A stretch of 8,291 nucleotides of DNA from Candidatus Rokuibacteriota bacterium (GCA_016188625.1 JACPHL010000055.1:1-8291), one strand, 5' to 3'. Numbered from the stretch's first letter, positions 1-5,570 are shown. Numbers and translations: made by a program. Notes: a model not told the origin generated them from the letters alone.

Positions 1-45
1 GCGAGGGGCTGACGCCTCCCACCCGGGGGTACCCCTCCGAGGGTA

Positions 46-996
46 TTAGCGGTGGCAGGCCATGCAGTCCAGCGGGGCCCGGGCCCCGGCGGCGCTCATC
101 TCCCGGTGGCACTCGATGCACCACCCCATGGTGAGCGGGCGCGGCGGCCCGCCCAGGCCCACCAGTCCCCGGAGGTCGTGGAGGACGCTCGGCCCGGTCT
201 CCGCGTGGACGCGCTCCATCGCCTCGACCGGGCCGTGGCAGCTCTGGCAGCGCAGGCCCGCGCGCACGTGGGGCTTGTGGGGGAAGTGGACGAACTCGGG
301 CAGCCGGAAGACGCGCACCCAGGGGATCGGCTCCTTCCGCTGCCAGTAGCCGTGGAGCTTCTCGACCTCGGGGTTCCCGCGGGCCGCGACGATCTTGTGG
401 CACCCCATACAGGTCGCCACGGACGGGATCCCCGCCGCCGCGCCCCGCCGGGCCCCGGAGTGGCAGTACTGGCAGTCGATCCGGAACGACCCGGCGTGGA
501 TCAGGTGGCTGAAGAAGATCGGCTGCTCGGGCCCCTGCCGCCGCCCCGGCACCGGGAGGACCTCCCCGGGCCGGAACGGGGGGCGGGCCAGCGTCCGGAG
601 GTAGGCGATGACCTGGGCGATCTGCCGGTCGGCGAGGAAGGCCTTCCACCCCGGCATGAGCGGGGAGAGCCCCACCGCCTGCCCCCCCTCGCCGATGATG
701 CGGGCCAGGACGTGGTCGGGCAACGGGTTCATGACCCGCCCGTCGGTCAGGTCCGCGGGCCGGACGGGGAGGGCGGCGCCGGCGTCGCCGTCGCCCCTCC
801 CTTCGGGGCCGTGGCAGCTGGCGCAGTGCCGGGCGTAGAGCTGCCGTCCCCGTTCGACCTCGGACCGGGTGGGGGGGGAGCCCGACGACGCCGTGAGGAG
901 CGCCCCTAGGGCGGTCGCCATGGCGGCGGCGAGGAGGAGCCGGGCGGGTGCCCTCCGGGTAGGGCTCTGGCACGATAGCTGCACCACGGACCTCAC
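46..996 (-). CDS. Exported hexaheme cytochrome c: class I monoheme domain fused to an ActA-like pentaheme domain
   Basis: Likely a periplasmic electron-transfer subunit. Six CxxCH heme sites are visible: C58-H62, C175-H179, C196-H200, C250-H254, C293-H297 and C311-H315. The first, with Met114 (SPLMPGW) as probable distal ligand, is a class I monoheme domain (about 46-136). The other five, with the FSHLIHAG, PIPWVRVFRLPEFVHF and LTMGWC motifs, match the ActA pentaheme subunit of alternative complex III (quinol:cytochrome c oxidoreductase). A signal peptide is clear: basic TRRAPAR, then LLLAAAMATALGALLTA. The start is uncertain. GTG at 996 opens the frame, but GTG at 987 or 984, just after a GAGG, has better ribosome-binding context. 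ATG at 921 would lose the basic n-region. It ends with TAA right after CHR. Partner subunits (ActB/ActC) would lie beyond the left edge. Family knowledge gives the pentaheme call; the quinol-oxidising role is inferred. Confidence 0.86.
   Translation of the reverse strand: MRSVVQLSCQSPTRRAPARLLLAAAMATALGALLTASSGSPPTRSEVERGRQLYARHCASCHGPEGRGDGDAGAALPVRPADLTDGRVMNPLPDHVLARIIGEGGQAVGLSPLMPGWKAFLADRQIAQVIAYLRTLARPPFRPGEVLPVPGRRQGPEQPIFFSHLIHAGSFRIDCQYCHSGARRGAAAGIPSVATCMGCHKIVAARGNPEVEKLHGYWQRKEPIPWVRVFRLPEFVHFPHKPHVRAGLRCQSCHGPVEAMERVHAETGPSVLHDLRGLVGLGGPPRPLTMGWCIECHREMSAAGARAPLDCMACHR
968..983 (+). promoter_or_regulatory. Candidate sigma-54 (RpoN) -24/-12 promoter for the BON-domain gene
   Basis: TGGCACG, four bases, then CTGCA. 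This matches the sigma-54 consensus TGGCACG-N4-TTGCA at every conserved base except one (C for T). The invariant GG and GC start exactly 12 bases apart. Counting from the -12 element, transcription would begin near 994, a few bases before the ribosome binding site at 998-1007 and 19 bases before the ATG at 1013. The site lies at or inside the 5' end of the divergent cytochrome gene, so any enhancer-binding-protein sites would have to sit within that gene. Identified by eye only. Confidence 0.6.
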
Positions 997-997
997 G

Positions 998-1007
998 AAG
1001 GAGGTGA
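998..1007 (+). promoter_or_regulatory. Full-length Shine-Dalgarno sequence of the BON-domain gene
   Basis: AAGGAGGTGA, a complete complement of the usual 16S anti-SD tail, ends 5 bases before the ATG at 1013. It decides this start over the upstream in-frame ATG codons, which fall inside the divergent cytochrome gene. On the minus strand the same bases give no ribosome binding site for the cytochrome. Confidence 0.85.
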
Positions 1008-1012
1008 GCGGG

Positions 1013-1321
1013 ATGCCTTACCCGATTCGATCCCTGGTCGCGACGGCGCTCCTCGCCGTCATCTTCGGCGACTGCACGGCCGTGACCGGCAAGACGCTGG
1101 GGGAGAACATCGACGACGCCTCCATCACGGCGACGGTCAAGTGGAGGCTGGCCCGGGAGAAGGCCGCGATCCTGACGAGCATCGACGTGGACACCAACAG
1201 GGGCACGGTCTACCTGAGCGGGACGGTGGAGAGCGCCGCGATGAAGCGACGTGCCGTCGAGCTGGCGCGCGAGGTCCAGGGCGTCCGCGAGGTGATTGAC
1301 AACATCAAGGTCCGCGAGTGA
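1013..1321 (+). CDS. Small exported BON-domain protein
   Basis: 102 residues. An N-terminal hydrophobic segment (SLVATALLAVIFG, about 7-19) acts as an export signal. The rest is a single BON domain (about 36-101) with the typical GTVYLSGTV turn and the closing VREVIDNIKV strand. BON domains (OsmY family) are found in periplasmic or outer-membrane proteins and are thought to bind phospholipid or other envelope surfaces. The TGKTxGENIDDASIT lead-in is common in small lipoproteins of this family, where a GC pair marks the lipidated cysteine. Here the sequence is IFGDC (Cys21), with Asp just before the cysteine, which does not fit a lipobox, so lipidation is doubtful. It is divergent from the cytochrome with a 16-base gap and has its own strong ribosome binding site and a candidate sigma-54 promoter, which suggests nitrogen- or stress-linked control. 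It is convergent with the cyclase gene. Confidence 0.88.
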   Translation: MPYPIRSLVATALLAVIFGDCTAVTGKTLGENIDDASITATVKWRLAREKAAILTSIDVDTNRGTVYLSGTVESAAMKRRAVELAREVQGVREVIDNIKVRE

Positions 1322-1326
1322 TCCGA

Positions 1327-1355
1327 CCCGGGCGCCCGGGCCGCCGGTGGCCGGG
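1327..1355. terminator. GC-rich inverted repeats between convergent BON and cyclase genes
   Basis: A perfect 14-base palindrome (1327-1340) overlaps a second hairpin: arm 1335-1342, six-base loop 1343-1348, arm 1349-1355, with one bulged G. They start six bases after the BON stop. No T tract follows on either strand, so intrinsic termination is only possible; pausing or Rho-assisted ending is as likely. Confidence 0.3.
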
Positions 1356-1381
1356 AGGTTCGCGAGCAGACCTGAGGCGCG

Positions 1382-1410
1382 TAGGGCGGACGATTGCTTC
1401 CGGTTAATGC
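1382..1410. repeat. 29-base imperfect direct repeat, copy A
   Basis: Matches 3936-3964 at 24 of 29 positions. The 28 bases after the first T and the full 11-base core CTTCCGGTTAA align without gaps. Inside 1383-1410 versus 3937-3964 the five differences are all transitions. This copy lies 21-49 bases past the cyclase stop codon. On the minus strand it reads like the last codons of the methyltransferase gene (INRK instead of VNRK). Confidence 0.55.
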
Positions 1411-1430
1411 CAGCAGGCGAAACTCGGCTT

Positions 1431-3182
1431 TTACGATGCTAGGCCCGCTGCCCGGAGACTCGCAACGATGCGCTCAAGCACCGCAGGATCCCTGTAGGGC
1501 TGCGTCTCCGCCCATTTGGACACCGAAAAGTCGGGCCGCAGCCTCGCCACCTCTTGCGCAAGCTCGCGCGCCGAGCCCTCATTGCCAGTGGCGCGGCAAA
1601 CCTCGATCAGCACCAGGCGCGCGTCGATGTCGTCGGACTTGAGACGCAGCGCCTCCTTGGCCGCTGCGGTGGCCTCATCCCATCTGCGGATCTCTTTGCA
1701 GCCCGCGGCAAGGACCACTTCGAACCAGGACCCGTGGACTGGCGTCAGGCGCATCGCCTGCCGCATGCGATCAGCCGCGTCTCCGGGCCGGCCGCAGTAG
1801 TACAGGATGTTCCCCAGGAGGGGGTTGGCGTTCGCGCAGCTCGGGCGTATCGTCACCGCCTGCTCGGCCACTTCGAGCGCCTTGTCATGCTCGCGCCGGA
1901 GCAGGTGGATATGCGCCATGACGAAGTGGGCCTGGCCGTCCACGTCTTCCATCGCCAGCGCGCGTTCGGCCCACTGCACGGCCAACTCCAACGAGCGTGC
2001 CGGTGGCGTTGTCCAGCCTCGAAAAGCGTCCCACCAATGCGCGAAGGCAACCAAGGTCGGGCCAAGGAAGCTCTCGGGCGCGAGCCGCGCGACCTGCTCG
2101 AAGTTCTCGCGCGCCGCCGCATTCGCTTCCTTCTGCCCCTTCATGAGCTCGTGAAGGCCGCGATAATAATACTCGCGTGCCTTCGGGCTCCTGAGGGTCT
2201 TGCGCCACACCCTTGCGTGCTCGCCGCTCAACAGCTTCACGTCTAGCGCCGTGACGACCCTCTCGGTGATCTCGTCCTGAACCCCAAGCGAGTCGTCCAG
2301 GACGCGGTCGTAATGCTCGGTCCACATGACCTGCCCCGACGAGCCGTCGATCAGGGAAGCCGTGACGCGAGCGCGGTCGCCCGACTTTTGGACGAAGCCT
2401 TCGAGCAGGTAGCGCACCCGCAGCTCAGCCGCGACCTGTGCCGGCGTCACGTCCTTGTTGCGATAGGTATTCATCGTGCCGGAGGCGATGACCATCAGGC
2501 CGGCGATCTTGCCGAGCGCCCACTGGATGTCCATACGCAGCCCGTCGGCGAGGATGACCTGCTCCGGGTCTGCAATTGGCGTCCTGAACGGAAGAATCGC
2601 GATCGAGGGCAACGCATTGAGGTGCTCGGCGGTCCTGCGGTACGGCGGCACTGGGTCGGCGGCAATGGCGTGATACCAGCGAACCGGGTTCAGGATGTTC
2701 TTGACCGTCTGCTCCCCTTGGTCGACGAACACCGCTGCAACGTGACCGCGAACCGCGCTGTGCACAAGGTCCGATACGGCTATTCCGCCGGGCTCCGCGA
2801 GCCCCTGCAAGCGTGCCGCAACGTTCACCCCGTCGCCGTAGATCGAGCCGTCGGCCTTCTCGAGCACGTCGCCGAGGTGCACACCGATGCGAAAGCGCAT
2901 GCGACGGTCCTCGGCCACGGTGGCCGAACTCGCCTCGATGTCTCTCTGCATAGCGAGGGCGGCCTCAACCGCGCCCGTGGCCGCCTCGAACACGGCGAGC
3001 ACCGAGTCGCCCGCCGTATCGATTACGCGTCCTTGATGAGTCTCGACGTGCCTACGAATGACGCTGCGAGCAGAGTCAAGCGCCGCGACGGTTGCCCGCT
3101 CGTCCACTGCCATGAGGCGAGAATACCCCGCCGCGTCGCCGGCGAGGATCGCCACGAGTCGCTGCCTGTGTTCCTGAATCAT
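1431..3182 (-). CDS. Class III adenylate/guanylate cyclase with TolB-like and TPR regions
   Basis: Makes a cyclic nucleotide (probably cAMP) from NTP in the cytoplasm; no signal peptide or membrane segment is visible. The cyclase domain (about 7-172) has both metal aspartates, Asp16 (AGDAAGYS) and Asp59 (TAGDSV), and the transition-state pair Asn120 and Arg124 (GVNVAAR). Ser113 occupies the usual purine-selecting Asp/Thr position. Next is a TolB-N/FlgO-like domain (about 190-320, opening SIAILPF) as found in many rhizobial-type cyclases, then a TPR-like helical region (about 335-570) that probably binds a partner. The ATG at 3182 is preceded by AAGGGGGG, and 583 residues suits this architecture. 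Base composition is visibly less GC-extreme than the cytochrome or mgtE, with AT-rich codons such as ATAATAATA near 2162. With the flanking direct repeats this hints at separate ancestry. The cyclase call is secure; substrate and partner are inferred. Confidence 0.93.
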   Translation of the reverse strand: MIQEHRQRLVAILAGDAAGYSRLMAVDERATVAALDSARSVIRRHVETHQGRVIDTAGDSVLAVFEAATGAVEAALAMQRDIEASSATVAEDRRMRFRIGVHLGDVLEKADGSIYGDGVNVAARLQGLAEPGGIAVSDLVHSAVRGHVAAVFVDQGEQTVKNILNPVRWYHAIAADPVPPYRRTAEHLNALPSIAILPFRTPIADPEQVILADGLRMDIQWALGKIAGLMVIASGTMNTYRNKDVTPAQVAAELRVRYLLEGFVQKSGDRARVTASLIDGSSGQVMWTEHYDRVLDDSLGVQDEITERVVTALDVKLLSGEHARVWRKTLRSPKAREYYYRGLHELMKGQKEANAAARENFEQVARLAPESFLGPTLVAFAHWWDAFRGWTTPPARSLELAVQWAERALAMEDVDGQAHFVMAHIHLLRREHDKALEVAEQAVTIRPSCANANPLLGNILYYCGRPGDAADRMRQAMRLTPVHGSWFEVVLAAGCKEIRRWDEATAAAKEALRLKSDDIDARLVLIEVCRATGNEGSARELAQEVARLRPDFSVSKWAETQPYRDPAVLERIVASLRAAGLAS

Positions 3183-3207
3183 GCGCCCCCCTTACCCTGC
3201 GACGCGA

Positions 3208-3222
3208 GGTGACGCGATCACC
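3208..3222. promoter_or_regulatory. Inverted repeat upstream of the cyclase start, possible operator
   Basis: GGTGA, five bases, TCACC: a perfect 5-base inverted repeat 26-40 bases before the cyclase ATG. It resembles CRP/FNR-type half sites (TGTGA/TCACA), but with a 5-base spacer instead of 6 and G/C at the outer positions. A role in cAMP feedback is only a guess. Confidence 0.3.
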
Positions 3223-3248
3223 GACATCGGATGAAATGGCGAACTCTT

Positions 3249-3278
3249 CAGAGACAGGAACGCCAGAGACGGAAACGC
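3249..3278. repeat. 15-base tandem duplication (two copies)
   Basis: CAGAGACAGGAACGC is followed directly by CAGAGACGGAAACGC. There are two differences, both A/G. It lies 67-96 bases upstream of the cyclase ATG, in the likely promoter region. Confidence 0.7.
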
Positions 3279-3545
3279 CCAAGCTGGCCATCTCCGTGGT
3301 CAACGAGGGCGCCGAAAGGGTTGTCCGGGCTCCCGAGCCAGGGCATCGCCCCCTCCCCTGAGGGCCGGACGGTTAGGGTGCGACGATGGAGTAAATGTAG
3401 GAATGGGGCAGGGTGGGTGTCAACAAAAAGCTTTGGGAGCCTTGTGATTACAGGCACATGCTTTTGGTATCCTGGGCCCACTGCGGTGAAGGAAGGCCAC
3501 CCGCTCCAGCCTTCGCACCACCAGCCAGATAAGCGCCGCGGAAAC

Positions 3546-3580
3546 GAGTGCCGAGGGGAGGGAAACCTCCCCCTCGGCTC
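3546..3580. other. Strong hairpin with GAAA loop
   Basis: Arm 3551-3561 (CCGAGGGGAGG), GAAA loop 3562-3565, arm 3566-3577, with one bulged C. The stem extends through GAG (3546-3548) and CTC (3578-3580) past a two-base bulge. GAAA is a GNRA-type tetraloop, typical of folded RNA. CTCTT follows on the plus strand; on the minus strand GTTT follows some bases later. It could be a weak terminator for readthrough from the methyltransferase, or part of a structured RNA. Confidence 0.55.
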
Positions 3581-3689
3581 TTCCGGGAATCGTGGGGGGT
3601 GGCTCCCCGTCCGGGGCTTCCCGCTCGCTCAGCCGGGCTCGTCTAGGTGGCCGTAGCTCGCACCCTCGCCTCCGGCTCGGGCGCTCCGC

Positions 3690-3717
3690 GTCTCGACGGG
3701 CCAGTGCCCGTCGAGAC
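3690..3717. other. Perfect 12-base-pair hairpin
   Basis: GTCTCGACGGGC (3690-3701), loop CAGT, GCCCGTCGAGAC (3706-3717), with no mismatch. It sits mid-way in the hairpin-rich tract and is not followed by T residues on either strand, so it is not a standard terminator. A folded RNA element or a dispersed palindromic repeat unit are the likelier readings. Confidence 0.7.
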
Positions 3718-3782
3718 CTGCTCCGCAAACGGGGCCTCCGCTGGCCCCCCATCCCCCCGGAGGTGGGGGTTCAGGCCTCGCA

Positions 3783-3879
3783 GCCCAACGGACCTTGGGC
3801 CACTCGGCGCGCTCCAGGCTCCGGCGCTCGACAACGGCCACACGACGCGCCCGGAATTCGCTCGCCGGGGCACCCCGGC
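3783..3879. other. Further hairpins of the structured tract
   Basis: Two perfect short hairpins: GCCCAA/TTGGGC (3783-3788 with 3795-3800, six-base loop) and GCCGGGG/CCCCGGC (3864-3870 with 3873-3879, two-base loop). As an alternative to the second, ACGGCC (3834-3839) can pair with GGCCGT (3877-3882), and GGCTC (3817-3821) with GAGCC (3883-3887), closing a larger nested fold. Confidence 0.45.
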
Positions 3880-3935
3880 CGTGAGCCTCCCCACCCACAC
3901 AAAACCCTGTAGAGCCGTTTAAATATCGAGGCCTT

Positions 3936-3964
3936 TAGGGCGGGCGGCTACTTCCGGTTAACGC
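3936..3964. repeat. 29-base imperfect direct repeat, copy B
   Basis: Partner of 1382-1410. This copy overlaps the final codons and TAG stop of the methyltransferase gene and the 12 bases beyond it. With copy A it brackets the cyclase gene and the hairpin-rich tract, about 2.55 kb. Confidence 0.55.
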
Positions 3965-4574
3965 ACTTGACCAGCCGCCAGCCGCCGAGGAGGTTGACCT
4001 TGCCGGTCACCTCCGGGGTGAGCCCCACCTCGTAGAGGAGCGGGTCCAGGGGGAGGTTCGACTTCCAGCCCAGGTGGGTGCAGACCGGCGCCACGGCGTC
4101 CTCGAGCTTCCCTACCAGACGGTTTTCGCTCCGGAAGTGGTTGAGGAGGACCAGGCTCCCCCCGGGCCGGGTGACCCGCCGCATCTCCCGGAGCACCCCC
4201 ACCGGGTCGGGGACGGCGCTGATCACGTAGGTGGCCAGGGCGTGGTCGAACTCGTCGTCCCCGAACTCCACGGCGCTGGCGTCCATGACCTTGAGCGTGG
4301 CATCCATCCGGAGGGTCGCGAGCCTCGCCCGCGCCTTCCGGAGCATCGCCTCCGAGAGGTCAATTCCCACGAGCCGGACCCCCGCGGGGTAGTAGGGGAG
4401 GTTGAGCCCCGTGCCGATCCCCACCTCCAGGACCCGCTCGCCGGGCCGGGGGGCGAGGAGCCGGAGGGCGGCCGAGCGGCCCGGCTCGAAGATCTTCTTG
4501 AAGATCAGGTCGTAGACCGGGGAGTAGAGGTCGTAGACCCGCCTGACCTGCCGTTCTTCGAGCGATGTGTCCAC
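3948..4574 (-). CDS. SAM-dependent methyltransferase, PmtA-like (phospholipid N-methyltransferase family)
   Basis: Class I Rossmann methyltransferase of 208 residues. Probable reaction: SAM-dependent methylation of phosphatidylethanolamine towards phosphatidylcholine at the inner membrane. Visible are the RRVYDLYSPVYDLIF lead-in typical of PmtA/UbiE-like enzymes, motif I VLEVGIGTGLNLP (from residue 48), the acidic Asp72 in GIDLSEAM, a MDA at about 97-99 that would contact adenine, the post-II segment VPDPVGVLREMRRVTRPGG, and LLNHF (about 143-147). I chose GTG at 4574: it sits behind GGGAGGG with a 6-base spacer and gives the family's usual length. An in-frame ATG at 4781 would add 69 residues with no domain. 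It ends VNRK then TAG inside direct repeat copy B. Neighbours do not fix the substrate; another small-molecule or lipid target remains possible. Confidence 0.86.
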   Translation of the reverse strand: MDTSLEERQVRRVYDLYSPVYDLIFKKIFEPGRSAALRLLAPRPGERVLEVGIGTGLNLPYYPAGVRLVGIDLSEAMLRKARARLATLRMDATLKVMDASAVEFGDDEFDHALATYVISAVPDPVGVLREMRRVTRPGGSLVLLNHFRSENRLVGKLEDAVAPVCTHLGWKSNLPLDPLLYEVGLTPEVTGKVNLLGGWRLVKCVNRK

Positions 4575-4898
4575 GCGGGACCCTCCCGGACGGTGGTCCG
4601 ACTCTCGGTGGATGCCGCTCCCCTTTCTATCACAGTCCCCGGGAGGGGCGCAAACCCTTTTTGGCCGCCATGGAAGCGGCCCCTGGGGGCGCTCGGCCAG
4701 GCCATCCACATCTTGGCCTTCCCTCGCGTCCACAGATGGCGCCGCAGGCTCACGCTCTGAGATCGGCGGACGCCTGCCCAACCCAAGTCGGAAAGCTCAA
4801 GAACCACGGACCCAATGTCACGATCTGCGCGGCGCATCGTCAACCATTTGTCCCGCGACACCCTATCGAAGCAGGGCTCGATGCCGCCGCGGCGGTGG
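4575..4898. other. 324-base gap between methyltransferase and redoxin genes
   Basis: Open frames cross it on both strands, but none shows a recognisable domain. It holds the methyltransferase ribosome binding site and candidate promoter, an inverted repeat GGCCGC/GCGGCC at 4663-4668 and 4676-4681, and two inverted repeats just past the redoxin stop: ATCGA/TCGAT (4865-4869, 4878-4882) and the palindrome CCGCCGCGGCGG (4884-4895). These last two could slow or end transcription, though no T tract follows on the minus strand. Confidence 0.6.
4626..4654 (-). promoter_or_regulatory. Candidate promoter of the methyltransferase gene
   Basis: On the minus strand TTTGCG (4654-4649), a 17-base spacer, then GATAGA (4631-4626) preceded by TGT, an extended -10 shape. 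Each hexamer matches the sigma-70 consensus at only 3 of 6 positions. It sits about 50 bases before the GTG start. Confidence 0.3.
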
Positions 4899-5570
4899 TT
4901 ACAGGACACCCGCCCGGGCCGCTGCGAGCAACTCCTCATTGCTGGGGTGCTGGGCATAATCGGCGGGATCGTCGAGGGCCACGACATGATTCCATCGGAC
5001 GGTCCCCTGGCGGTCGATCAGGAAATAACTGATGAGCGGCGAGAGATCGTCGTACGGGCCTTGTTCGTCAGTCTCGAGCGTCTCGAACCCATCGATCTGG
5101 TTGAGTAGTTCCACCGCTTCCTTTCTCGGCATCCGGCGCGTGATCTCGTCGCTGGGGTTGAGCTCGATCGTTCCGAGATCGGCCGGATTGACGGTCTCGG
5201 GCCAGCGCGTCGGCCGATCCGGCGCAATGCGATAGATCGGGACGCCGTAGGCTCGATGGATCGCCAATGCCGGGTCCGAGGCGAGCGGCAGGCCGGGCGG
5301 ACGGTACCGGGTATAGAGCCGCGCCGCCTTGACCGTTGTCGTGGTCACGGCCAGGGTCTCGACGCCCAATGCCAGCAAGGCGCCAGCGGTCCCCTTCAAG
5401 GCGGCCAGATTCCGGCGACAGAACGGGCATTCGAAGCTCCGCAGAAGCACGAGCAGCAAGGGCGCCCGGCCGAGATAGTCGGCGCGCCGCGCGCGACCCT
5501 CGAGCGAGACCAGCACGAGATCGAAATCGGGCGCCGGGTCGCCCGGTTGGATGAGCCCCGGTCGGTTCAT
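4899..5570 (-). CDS. AhpC/TSA-family peroxiredoxin-like protein (redoxin)
   Basis: 223 residues, no signal peptide, so probably cytoplasmic. It has a thioredoxin fold: GDPAPDFDLVLVSLEG opening (10-25), strand LLLVLLRSFECPFC with a CxxC pair Cys48 and Cys51, VETLAVT (70-76), LPLASDPALAIHRAYGVP (94-111) and a late FLIDRQGTVRW (183-193). Cys48 is the likely peroxidatic or thiol-active residue, with Cys51 able to form a local disulfide. About 70 residues (112-182) with no recognised motif sit between the YGVP and FLID segments, which normally adjoin, making it longer than common BCP/AhpC enzymes. It starts with ATG 31 bases after the mgtE stop, so it is probably the last gene of that unit. Peroxide or disulfide reduction is inferred; no reductase partner is in view. 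Confidence 0.85.
   Translation of the reverse strand: MNRPGLIQPGDPAPDFDLVLVSLEGRARRADYLGRAPLLLVLLRSFECPFCRRNLAALKGTAGALLALGVETLAVTTTTVKAARLYTRYRPPGLPLASDPALAIHRAYGVPIYRIAPDRPTRWPETVNPADLGTIELNPSDEITRRMPRKEAVELLNQIDGFETLETDEQGPYDDLSPLISYFLIDRQGTVRWNHVVALDDPADYAQHPSNEELLAAARAGVL

Larger units (their letters stand above)
3183..3947. other. 765-base intergenic stretch without a convincing gene
   Basis: Lies between the cyclase start and the methyltransferase stop. Several open frames run through it on both strands, but their products are Arg/Pro/Gly/Ser-rich, overlap one another, match no family I recognise and lack good ribosome binding sites, as expected of chance frames in GC-rich DNA. The first part (3183-3480) is less GC-rich and holds the possible operator and a 15-base tandem repeat. 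The second part (about 3540-3900) is very GC-rich and full of hairpins. The last part (3911-3940) turns AT-rich (GTTTAAATAT) next to the direct repeat. No tRNA or rRNA signature was seen. Confidence 0.65.

Noticed and set aside
26-35. Palindrome GGGGTACCCC past the cytochrome stop
   Set aside because: Too short for a hairpin loop and without a T tract; nothing further can be said at the window edge.
52-909. Long plus-strand open frame opposite the cytochrome gene
   Set aside because: It is the antisense shadow of a gene with six heme motifs and a signal peptide; its product is His/Arg/Pro/Gly-rich with no domain.
3236-3361. Small plus-strand frame of 41 codons starting at ATG 3236
   Set aside because: No ribosome binding site worth the name, no homology I recognise, and part of it is the tandem repeat.
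3432-3462. Short resemblance to primate Alu sequence (TTTGGGAG and GATTACAGGCACATGC)
   Set aside because: Only a run of under 20 bases, the two pieces are in the wrong arrangement, and the surroundings are clearly bacterial; chance is likelier than contamination.
3592-3922. Arg/Pro/Gly/Ser-rich open frames on both strands in the hairpin tract
   Set aside because: Mutually overlapping, low complexity, no start signals; better explained by a structured or repeated non-coding element.
3937-3964. attC-like integron recombination site
   Set aside because: GTTAAC is present, but neither the GTTRRRY nor the RYYYAAC core fits, and no cassette structure or integrase is in view.
4505-4987. 160-codon minus-strand frame spanning the methyltransferase-redoxin gap
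   Set aside because: It overlaps both real genes, shows no domain, and its start lies inside the redoxin gene.
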